Shown: in pieces, positions 1 through 4,846 of the stretch
Layout of the letters: each line of letters opens with the position of its first letter
Numbering within the stretch: the stretch's first letter is position 1
Assembly: GCA_046594105.1 (NCBI GenBank)
Contig: JBKJQB010000285.1
Location: 1-5,754, forward strand
DNA from: JBDSGC01 sp046594105
GTDB lineage: Bacteria > Acidobacteriota > Thermoanaerobaculia > Gp7-AA8
DNA: 5,754 nucleotides
Reading direction: 5' to 3'
Notes under the pieces: generated by a model
The model's input: only the letters and a program-made list of their open reading frames with translations
Databases searched by the model: none
What the model was told of the DNA's origin: nothing
Position numbers and translations under genes: made by a program

Positions 1-125
1 CACGGGGAGAAGGTCCGCGAAGCGGGGATGAGGGGTCCTGCTTGGTCGTCTGAGCTCCCCTCATCCGCCTTCGGCACCTTCTCCCCGTGCGCGGGGAGAA
101 GGACTCTCGATGGAAGAGCACGGCC
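1..125. repeat. Palindromic repeat family A, copy 1 (left end cut by window)
   Basis: This stretch aligns without gaps to 218-342, with about a dozen mismatches by eye. It contains one complete hairpin at 77-102 with perfect 10-bp arms CCTTCTCCCC and GGGGAGAAGG around the 6-nt loop GTGCGC. At the window edge lies the right arm of a second hairpin (GGGGAGAAGG, 4-13). The outer sequences GCGGGGATGAGG and CTCATCCGCC are roughly inverted with respect to each other, so the whole unit is a palindrome of palindromes. Similar CTCATCCGCC...CCTTCTCCCC elements are common between genes of many proteobacteria and other high-GC bacteria (recalled from general knowledge, not searched). It encodes no credible protein. 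The 67 bases between the two copies show nothing recognisable. Confidence 0.85.
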
Positions 126-192
126 CGTCGCCTTTCCAAAAAAAACAGGCCGGTCGTTCGCAAGAAGCGTAGGGCCCAAGGAGCGGAGCCTC

Positions 193-342
193 CCCCTCGA
201 GTGTCCTTCTCCCCCCACACGGGGAGAAGGTCCGCGAAGCGGGGATGAGGGGTCTTGTTTCGTCGAATGCGCGCCGCTCATCCGCCTTCGGCACCTTCTC
301 CCCGCACACGGGGAGAAGGACTCTCGAGGGAAGAGCACGGCC
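193..342. repeat. Palindromic repeat family A, copy 2 (complete)
   Basis: This is the complete copy. The left hairpin is 205-230 (loop CCACAC) and the right hairpin is 294-319 (loop GCACAC), both with the perfect CCTTCTCCCC/GGGGAGAAGG stem. The outermost arms CCCTCGAG (near 194-201) and CTCGAGGG (323-330) are also inverted, so the element can fold into one long cruciform with a side hairpin on each arm. Differences from copy 1 fall in the loops and the central spacer while the stems are unchanged, which suggests the structure is what is conserved. It lies about 125 bp upstream of the dehydrogenase start. The 343-465 leader shows no convincing promoter. Confidence 0.85.
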
Positions 343-465
343 TTCGACGTTTTCTTGCAAGCTGTTACACGGTGCGCCCAGCGAAACATCCCGACACGCA
401 GCCCACCCTCCACTACCATCCCTCCTGATGCGCATCGCGCGCATCCGAAAAGAGGATCCCCCCCG

Positions 466-1599
466 ATGAACATTCTCGTCCTCGGCGCCGGCCGCATGGG
501 CCTCGGCGCCGTCCACAATCTCGTCGCCCAACATGACGTCGACCTCGTCACCATCGCCGACAGGTTCCCGGAGAAAGCACACCGGATCGCCGGGATGATC
601 GGCAGCAGGAAGGTCGCTCCCGCCACGATCGACGTCAGCAACTACGATGACGTGGTCAGCCTGATGCGCGGCCACGCCTCAGTGATCAGCTGCGTCAATT
701 ACTGGCTCAATGAAGGTCTGGCCCGCGCTGCGATCCAGGCCGGCGCGAACTTCTGCGACCTGGGCGGGAACAACGAGGTGGTGGCCGCCGAGCTGGCGCT
801 GCATGAAGAGGCAAGCAAGAGGGGAGTGAACATCATCCCCGACTGCGGCCTCGCTCCCGGCATGGTCGCCGTGCTCGTCGCGCATGGCGCAACGCGCTTC
901 GAGAAGCTCGAGGAGATCCACATCCGCGTCGGCGGCCTCCCGCAGAACCCCAGGCCGCCGCTGGACTACCAGCTGGTCTTCTCCGTCGAGGGCCTCATCA
1001 ACGAATACATCGAGCCGGCGCGCATCCTGCGTGACGGCAGGATCGCCGAGGTGAAGTCCATGACCGAGATCGAGTCGCTCTCGTTTCCGGCGCCCTTCGA
1101 AACGATGGAGGCCTTCCAGACGTCCGGCGGGACGTCGACGCTCCCCGATACGTTTCTGGGCAAGGTGCGCGACCTCGACTACAAGACCATCCGCTACCCC
1201 GGGCACTGCGCAAAATTCAAGACGATGATCGACCTCGGCCTCTGCAGTAGCGACGAGATGCAGGTCGACGGCGCGACCGTGAAACCGCGCCGGCTCTTCG
1301 GCGACCTTCTGGTGAGAAATCTCCCGGCCGACGAACCGGACGTCGTTCTGGTGCGCGTCGAATTCGTGGGCGATGGCAAGAGACTGCGTTACGACATCAT
1401 CGACCGCCACGACCCCGAAACGGGCTTGAGCGCCATGATGCGCACCACCGCATTCCCCGCCTCCATCGTCGCCCTGATGATGGCGCGCAATCAGACGTTG
1501 CGGAAGGGTGCCCTGCCGCAGGAACGCTGCATCCCGCCGGACCTCTTCATGCAGGAACTGGCGAAGAGGAAGATCGTCGTGGGGCAGAGCTGGTCCTGA
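466..1599 (+). CDS. Saccharopine dehydrogenase-family NAD(P)-dependent oxidoreductase (lysine dehydrogenase-like)
   Basis: This encodes a 377-residue cytoplasmic oxidoreductase of the saccharopine dehydrogenase / L-lysine 6-dehydrogenase family. The N-terminal Rossmann fold carries GAGRMG (residues 7-12, GxGxxG). Asp32 sits at the end of the second strand, which usually favours NAD over NADP. Other family-like segments are CDLGG (97-101), DCGLAPGM (126-133), SVEGLINEY (173-181) and TIRYPGH (241-247). The length fits the short lysine dehydrogenase branch rather than fused eukaryotic enzymes. Substrates in this family include lysine, saccharopine and polyamine precursors, and the sequence alone does not decide among them. 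The ATG at 466 is preferred because the family glycine motif begins at once and AAGAGG (450-455) lies 10 nt upstream. The reading frame stays open back to position 28, but that part only translates repeat family A. No partner gene for a lysine pathway is visible nearby. Confidence 0.88.
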   Translation: MNILVLGAGRMGLGAVHNLVAQHDVDLVTIADRFPEKAHRIAGMIGSRKVAPATIDVSNYDDVVSLMRGHASVISCVNYWLNEGLARAAIQAGANFCDLGGNNEVVAAELALHEEASKRGVNIIPDCGLAPGMVAVLVAHGATRFEKLEEIHIRVGGLPQNPRPPLDYQLVFSVEGLINEYIEPARILRDGRIAEVKSMTEIESLSFPAPFETMEAFQTSGGTSTLPDTFLGKVRDLDYKTIRYPGHCAKFKTMIDLGLCSSDEMQVDGATVKPRRLFGDLLVRNLPADEPDVVLVRVEFVGDGKRLRYDIIDRHDPETGLSAMMRTTAFPASIVALMMARNQTLRKGALPQERCIPPDLFMQELAKRKIVVGQSWS

Positions 1600-1602
1600 T
1601 CG

Positions 1603-1755
1603 GTGTGGAGCGGCCGTCCCCGGCCGCGTTTCTCGGATCCCCGACCCGTGTGGAGCGGCCGTCCCCGGCCGCGTTTGTCCCCGCTCCGAGGGCGGCCGAG
1701 GACGGCCGCACCACACGAAAGGCTCCGAGCGCGGCCGAGGACGGCCGCAGCACAC
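1603..1755. repeat. Upstream REP array (four REPs)
   Basis: Two direct copies lie at 1603-1627 and 1648-1672, and two inverted copies at 1692-1716 and 1731-1755. All are 25 nt: GTGTGG, one base (A in the direct copies), GCGGCCG, a 4-nt loop, then CGGCCGC. The direct copies have loop TCCC. The inverted ones, read on the minus strand, have loop TCCT, so they form a separate subtype. The last inverted copy reads GTGTGC instead of GTGTGG. The inverted pair is also preceded by a shared CTCCGAG, making about a 39-bp tandem unit. REP2 and the last copy share GACCC outside the GTGTG. The array starts 3 nt after the dehydrogenase stop, so its first hairpins could protect or terminate that transcript. 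The 97 bp from 1756 to the RAYT start show no clear promoter. Confidence 0.9.
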
Positions 1756-1852
1756 GGGTCGGGGTTCTACCTTTCGTGGAGACGATGCGCCGGCTTCGAG
1801 AGGAGATCGCGTCGGATCGGCAAGGATCTGCGGGCCGAGGTAGCGTCAGCAT

Positions 1853-2431
1853 GTGAAGGTGCGGCTCGTGAGAATCCATCGCCGGTGCCTGCCCCATTGG
1901 CGCACTGATGGGGGTGCCTACTTCGTGACGGCCCGTTTGGCCGACTCGCTGCCGGCACACGCCCTCTCGTTGCTGAAGGAAAAGCGCTCCGCGGTGCGAG
2001 ACCTGAAGGATCGGAGACGGGTATGGGCGCTGAGCGAGCGATTCCTCGACGCCGGACGAGGCTCGGTATTGCTGAAGAGAGCCGAGTGCGCCGGGATTGT
2101 CGAGCGTGTGCTTCGAGACGGCGACGGCACTCGTTATCGCCTCGGGACCTGGGTCATCATGCCGAATCACCTTCATACGATTGTGAAGCCGCTGGGAGCT
2201 TTCTCCCTGGATCGAATCATCGGTGACTGGAAGTCGGTCACAGCGCACCAGATCAACAGACTGATGGGACGCCGCGGCAGTTTGTGGCAAGGCGAGTCTT
2301 ATGATTCATGGCTGCGCGACGAGCATGATCTCCACCGCGTCAGGAGATACGTTCTTCAGAATCCGATCAAGGCACACCTGATTGACTGGAAGTGGGTGGG
2401 CGATCCCGACCTCACAGGAATCCTCGACTGA
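1853..2431 (+). CDS. REP-associated tyrosine transposase (RAYT, Y1/HUH, IS200-like)
   Basis: This encodes a 192-residue single-strand DNA transposase-like nuclease of the Y1_Tnp family. The N-terminus HWRTDGGAYFVTARLADSLP (15-34) is the usual RAYT opening. The metal-binding motif is intact in MPNHLHTIV (103-111; His106 and His108). WQGESYDSWLR (145-155) carries the probable nucleophile Tyr150. It is followed by RRYVLQNPIKAHLI (164-177), the common RAYT ending. These proteins nick and join REP sequences and, unlike IS200/IS605, are usually single-copy and domesticated. Its likely substrates are the eight flanking REPs. The start is GTG 1853, with GAGG at 1837-1840. An in-frame TAG at 1841-1843 excludes anything longer than a few codons more, and GTG 1859 or 1868 are alternatives. 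The codons look intact with no frameshift, so the enzyme may be active. Confidence 0.9.
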   Translation: MKVRLVRIHRRCLPHWRTDGGAYFVTARLADSLPAHALSLLKEKRSAVRDLKDRRRVWALSERFLDAGRGSVLLKRAECAGIVERVLRDGDGTRYRLGTWVIMPNHLHTIVKPLGAFSLDRIIGDWKSVTAHQINRLMGRRGSLWQGESYDSWLRDEHDLHRVRRYVLQNPIKAHLIDWKWVGDPDLTGILD

Positions 2432-2437
2432 AGTCGG

Positions 2438-2539
2438 GTGTGGTGCGGCCGTCCTCGGCCGCCCTCTCAACAACGAACTGTTTGCCGACTCCTACGCTGT
2501 GGGCCACAGAAGAGGCGGCCGAGGACGGCCGCGCCACAC
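2438..2539. repeat. Downstream REP pair 1 (BIME-like)
   Basis: A direct REP (2438-2462) and an inverted REP (2515-2539) lie on either side of a 52-nt spacer, 102 bp in all. Both have the 7-bp GCGGCCG/CGGCCGC stem and loop TCCT. The variable base after GTGTGG is T in the first copy and C in the second. The pair begins 7 nt after the RAYT stop codon, so it would form the 3' end of that mRNA. The arrangement of two facing REPs is that of a bacterial interspersed mosaic element. The following 102 bp (2540-2641) hold no gene and no other repeat that I can see. Confidence 0.88.
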
Positions 2540-2641
2540 CGATGTTTTGGGGCAGCTTCGATCGCGCTTTCAGCCTCACGATTGAGGTTCGATGAATGGG
2601 GAGTGAGTGTTTCATCGCCGCGCCACTTCCTCGATTGCCTG

Positions 2642-2743
2642 GTGTGGCGCGGCCGTCCTCGGCCGCCATTGGAACGCCCGGCGAAAGATGTCGGTGGCCG
2701 CCGCAAATGGATCAGGGAGGCGGCCGGGACGGCCGCGCCACAC
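2642..2743. repeat. Downstream REP pair 2 (BIME-like)
   Basis: A direct REP (2642-2666) and an inverted REP (2720-2743) are separated by a 53-nt spacer, again 102 bp in total. The variable base after GTGTGG is C in both. The second copy is 24 nt because its loop is TCC instead of TCCT; the stem is unchanged. The spacer sequence does not resemble that of the first pair, so only the REPs and the spacing are shared. The 98 bp between this pair and the next gene (2744-2841) hold no recognisable promoter. Confidence 0.88.
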
Positions 2744-2841
2744 CGACTCCAATGCGAAGGCCGAACTCTCCGCCACCGGAAAGACACCGACGCTCGGGCA
2801 GGAAACGCTTAGACTCAGGTTGCCGCTCGAACGGAGGATCC

Positions 2842-3402
2842 ATGTCCTGGAAACGCGCAGTCGTTGTACTTGCCGCCGCGCAGATGCTGGCCGCAATGGC
2901 GGGGAGGGCGCAGGACGTGGTCGCCCCGCAGGGGAGTTTTGCCGAATTCGGCCGTGCGTCGGGCGGCGAGATCCAGGCGACGATCAAGCAGCCCAGCCGC
3001 TTTTCCGGCTCACTCGGGCTGACCACCGGCCGGACCTCATTCCTGGGCAGCGGAAAAACGTATGGAGCGAGTCTCGGCGGCACGCTCCTCAAGGACAAGG
3101 CCTGGTTCTTCGGCACGGCGGAGAGAAGCGCGGGGCTTGCATTCGATCCGGCACTCTCACAAAGCGTCGAACGAGGTCCAGCGACGCTTGGCTTTGGAAT
3201 GATGAGCGCGCAACTCGGGGACCGCCAGAGTGTGGTGGCCTCCACCATTCGAGGGGGAAGTCTTTTGACGACGCTTCCTTCGTCCTTCCTCTCTCTGAAC
3301 TACACGGGGATCGTGTCCAGCAACATGTTTTTCACGGCCCGGGTTTCGCGGCAGACCTCGAATCAGTCGCGGCCCGGCTTCCTGCCCGGTCCGACACCGT
3401 AG
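2842..3402 (+). CDS. Small exported protein with Oar/TonB-receptor-like plug and barrel fragment
   Basis: This encodes 186 residues beginning with a typical Sec signal peptide: Lys4 and Arg5, then a hydrophobic Ala/Val/Leu stretch (6-20) and a probable cleavage after AGRA (20-23). The mature part contains EFGRASGGEIQATIKQ (35-50), which resembles the end of the plug of Oar-like TonB-dependent receptors (FGRxSGGxINVVTK). GASLGGTLLKDKAWFFGTAE (75-94) then resembles their first barrel strands (GGPxxKDKxFFFG). LNYTGIVSSNMFFTARVS (152-169) looks like another amphipathic strand. Full receptors are roughly five times longer or more, and the TonB box, carboxypeptidase-like domain and most of the barrel are absent. 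It may be a decayed fragment or a small outer-membrane protein. The start is ATG 2842 with GGAGG at 2833-2837. The stop falls 33 bp before a palindromic element, so 3' truncation is possible. Confidence 0.65.
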   Translation: MSWKRAVVVLAAAQMLAAMAGRAQDVVAPQGSFAEFGRASGGEIQATIKQPSRFSGSLGLTTGRTSFLGSGKTYGASLGGTLLKDKAWFFGTAERSAGLAFDPALSQSVERGPATLGFGMMSAQLGDRQSVVASTIRGGSLLTTLPSSFLSLNYTGIVSSNMFFTARVSRQTSNQSRPGFLPGPTP

Positions 3403-3435
3403 ATCGCACTTCGAAACATCGCGGCGTTTCGGAAG

Positions 3436-3632
3436 GCGCGCGCAGGCGCGCCCGGCCATCCGCCCCGGGCTCTGCCCGGGGAAACGCGTGGCGACAGGAA
3501 AACGGCGGCTGCGAAGGCGGTCGCTACAGGTCGTGCCTCGAGTAGCGGCCGCCGTCGCGGCCGCACCTGGAACGCCAACGGGTTTCCCCTGGCAGAGCCG
3601 GGGGCTGGTCTGTGAAGCGCGCCTTCGCGCGC
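3436..3632. repeat. Long imperfect inverted repeat with central REP-like hairpin (family C)
   Basis: The left arm (about 3436-3494) and right arm (about 3572-3632) are imperfectly complementary over some 60 bp. The best blocks are GGCTCTGCCCGGGGAAAC (3468-3484, left) against GTTTCCCCTGGCAGAGCC (right), and GGCGCGC runs near the outer ends. Near the centre, 3542-3564 reads GTAG followed by CGGCCGC, CGTC and GCGGCCG, a hairpin preceded by a REP-type GTAG. It is distinct in sequence from the GTGTGG REPs around the RAYT. The element fills most of the 328-bp gap between genes. A reading frame stays open across part of it, but its translation is low-complexity Arg/Ala/Gly and not credible as a protein. 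It may be a miniature mobile palindrome; no target duplication was recognised. Confidence 0.6.
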
Positions 3633-3636
3633 AGAC

Positions 3637-3664
3637 TTGACAGCGTTTGGCGACACGGTATCCT
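3637..3664 (+). promoter_or_regulatory. Predicted sigma70-type promoter of the cupin gene
   Basis: A perfect -35 hexamer TTGACA (3637-3642) is followed after 16 nt by TATCCT (3659-3664), four of six matches to the -10 consensus. Transcription would begin near 3671, leaving a leader of about 60 nt that contains the operator palindrome and the ribosome binding site. The -35 box abuts the right end of the family C palindrome. Confidence 0.55.
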
Positions 3665-3678
3665 GCCTTCGTTCAAAC

Positions 3679-3694
3679 TAGACCAATCGGTCTA
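3679..3694. promoter_or_regulatory. TetR-type palindromic operator
   Basis: TAGACC-AATC-GGTCTA has perfect 6-bp half sites around a 4-bp centre. It lies just downstream of the predicted start site and 36 bp upstream of the cupin ATG. This is the size and placement expected for a TetR-family repressor site. The half site resembles, from memory, those bound by NemR-like regulators, and such a regulator is encoded at 4219-4797. A repressor bound here would block initiation or early elongation. Confidence 0.7.
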
Positions 3695-3730
3695 CTGTCG
3701 CGATAAGGCAGTTAGAAGGAGGAAACGATC

Positions 3731-4117
3731 ATGCGAGTGGCCAAAGACAGCGTGGACGTCAGGATGGAGATCCCCGGCGCGGTGATTCGTCAGCGAACGG
3801 ATTTCGGCGACGTGAAGGGGTTCGACAAGATCAGCGGCGAGTACTTCAGCCTGTCGGCGGGTGTCGATACCACCCCGCTTTTCAAGGGACTGGAAGGCGA
3901 CCTTTGCCAATGCCCGCACTGGGGCTTCGTTCTGCGCGGGCAGATTACGACGACCGATGCGAAGGGTGTGCGCGAGACGGTGCACGCGGATGATCTGTTC
4001 TACTGGCCGCCCGGCCACAACGTCAAAGTGGACGGGGACGCGGAGATCGTCATGTTCAGTCCCCAGCGTGAGCACAGTAAGGTCATCGATCACATGATCG
4101 AGAAGGTCAAGGAATAG
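3731..4117 (+). CDS. Small cupin-fold protein
   Basis: This encodes 128 residues that read as a single cupin barrel. CPHWGFVLRGQITTTDAKG (61-79) is cupin motif 1, and HADDLFYWPPGHNVKVDGDA (85-104) is motif 2 with its PPGH turn, followed by the strand EIVMFSP (105-111). The classical HxH and Glu of motif 1 are replaced by C59-Q-C61-P-H63. Possible metal ligands are therefore Cys59, Cys61, His63 and His96, or the site may be absent. There is no signal peptide, so it is cytoplasmic. The start is certain: AGAAGGAGG (3714-3722) lies 8 nt before the ATG. It is preceded by a promoter and operator and followed by a TetR regulator gene on the same strand, so it is probably the regulated output of that circuit. 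The substrate is unknown; similar small cupins are generally annotated without function. Confidence 0.8.
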   Translation: MRVAKDSVDVRMEIPGAVIRQRTDFGDVKGFDKISGEYFSLSAGVDTTPLFKGLEGDLCQCPHWGFVLRGQITTTDAKGVRETVHADDLFYWPPGHNVKVDGDAEIVMFSPQREHSKVIDHMIEKVKE

Positions 4118-4137
4118 CTGCTTCTCCGAGGAGGGAC

Positions 4138-4183
4138 AGCCGCCACGCGCGACGCGGCAGGAATTCAGCCACGCGCGGCGGCT
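4138..4183 (+). other. Hairpin between cupin and tetR genes
   Basis: The left arm AGCCGCC-AC-GCGCG (4138-4151) can pair with CGCGCGGCGGCT (4172-4183), giving about 12 bp with a 2-nt bulge and a 20-nt loop. There is no T-run after it, so it is not a standard intrinsic terminator. It could stabilise the cupin mRNA 3' end or reduce read-through into tetR. Confidence 0.4.
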
Positions 4184-4195
4184 CACTCCGGAGTG
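4184..4195. promoter_or_regulatory. Perfect 12-bp palindrome upstream of tetR
   Basis: CACTCCGGAGTG is a perfect palindrome directly after the hairpin arm and 23 bp before the tetR ATG. It differs in sequence from the operator at 3679, so it would be a site for another protein or simply a structural element. No convincing -35/-10 pair was found near it. Confidence 0.3.
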
Positions 4196-4218
4196 GTGGT
4201 GTCCATTCACCATTGAAG

Positions 4219-4797
4219 ATGACGCACGCGACCAAGCAGCGACTGCTCGATGTGGGGCTGCCCATGCTCCTGAAGCATGGCTACAACGATCTGGGCCTTC
4301 AGACGCTGCTTGCAGCCACCAGCACTCCGAAGGGTTCTTTCTACCATCACTTTCAGGACAAAGAGGACTTCGCGCTCCAGGTCATCGACCAGTACATGCA
4401 GCAGGTCCACGCGGCCCTCGACGCATGCCTCGGAGACCATGGCCGTTCACCTCTGGAACGGGTGCGCGGGTTCTTCGAGCTGGTGCAGCAGAGCTACCGG
4501 AAGGAGGGCTACATGGGCTGCCTGCTGGGAGGGCTGGGACAGGAACTGTCGGGCGTGAGCGAGGTGTTCCGGCGCAGGATCGAAGGATGCTTTTCCGAGA
4601 TCGCCAAGCGCATCGCCGTCTGCCTGGAAGAGGCCCGCAAGCGGGGCGACATCCCTGTCGGTTCCGATCCACGGCGCATGGCCGGCCTGCTGATCGACTG
4701 CTGGGAAGGCGCGGCGCTTCGCAGCCGTCTGCGGGGGCATCCGGCGCCGCTGACCGCCATGCTCGACTTCTACTTCCAGTCGGCAGTCCACCGCTGA
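4219..4797 (+). CDS. TetR/AcrR-family transcriptional regulator, NemR-like
   Basis: This encodes 192 residues, a typical TetR length. The N-terminal helix-turn-helix ends in PKGSFYHHF (37-45), the TetR recognition-helix signature. The C-terminal ligand domain aligns by eye with E. coli NemR: GYMGCLLGGLGQEL (97-110) matches the segment holding redox-sensitive Cys106, so Cys101 here is the counterpart. WEGAALRSRL (162-171) matches the segment with Lys175, but the residue here is Arg170. NemR-type proteins repress detoxification genes and are released by electrophiles or hypochlorite. It probably acts as a dimer on the palindrome at 3679-3694, repressing the cupin gene. The gap to the cupin gene is 101 bp with no clear promoter, so it may be co-transcribed and thereby autoregulated. 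No good Shine-Dalgarno is visible. ATG 4219 is chosen; TTG 4213 would add two residues. Confidence 0.85.
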   Translation: MTHATKQRLLDVGLPMLLKHGYNDLGLQTLLAATSTPKGSFYHHFQDKEDFALQVIDQYMQQVHAALDACLGDHGRSPLERVRGFFELVQQSYRKEGYMGCLLGGLGQELSGVSEVFRRRIEGCFSEIAKRIAVCLEEARKRGDIPVGSDPRRMAGLLIDCWEGAALRSRLRGHPAPLTAMLDFYFQSAVHR

Positions 4798-4846
4798 CGG
4801 GCCGGCACGGCCGGCGGCGTTGGTTCGCAAAGCGTCGGCCACGATT

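Larger units (their letters stand above)
1603..2743 (+). mobile_element. RAYT transposase with flanking REP palindromes (REPtron-like unit)
   Basis: A REP-associated tyrosine transposase gene (1853-2431) is bracketed by eight near-identical palindromes, four within 250 bp upstream and four within 320 bp downstream. Each begins with GTGTGG, followed by one variable base and a 7-bp GCGGCCG/CGGCCGC hairpin. This matches the known REP plan: a conserved GTRG-type tetranucleotide just 5' of an imperfect hairpin. The REPs occur in both orientations. No target-site duplication or outer terminal inverted repeat is evident, as expected for this domesticated transposase class, so the boundaries given are simply the first and last REP. 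The unit lies between the dehydrogenase gene and the small exported-protein gene without breaking the former. Confidence 0.82.

Noticed and set aside
28..465. N-terminal extension of the dehydrogenase reading frame
   Set aside because: These 146 codons translate repeat family A and are Pro/Arg-rich. The Rossmann motif begins only at the ATG at 466, which has its own ribosome binding site.
679..1755. Long minus-strand open frame opposite the dehydrogenase
   Set aside because: It lies antisense to a clearly conserved gene and runs into the REP array. The translation is His/Arg/Ala-rich with no family motif, an effect of high GC.
1547..2290. Minus-strand open frame across the REPs and the RAYT
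   Set aside because: It overlaps the RAYT, whose catalytic motifs are plain, and includes translated REP palindromes.
2423..2438. Small hairpin over the RAYT stop codon
   Set aside because: The CGACT/AGTCG arms leave a 2-nt loop, which is sterically poor, and no T-run follows. It is not convincing as a terminator.
1603..2743. CRISPR array
   Set aside because: The 25-nt repeats occur in both orientations, spacers vary widely in length and contain a gene, and no cas gene is present. REPs explain them fully.
2607..3545. 312-codon plus-strand frame overlapping the exported protein
   Set aside because: The composition is Arg/Gly/Pro-rich, there is no ribosome binding site at its start, and it begins within a REP pair. 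The overlapping frame at 2842 has a signal peptide, a GGAGG site and receptor-like motifs.
3403..3615. Read-through extension of the exported protein past its TAG
   Set aside because: The frame stays open, but it translates the family C palindrome into low-complexity Arg/Ala/Gly sequence without receptor features.
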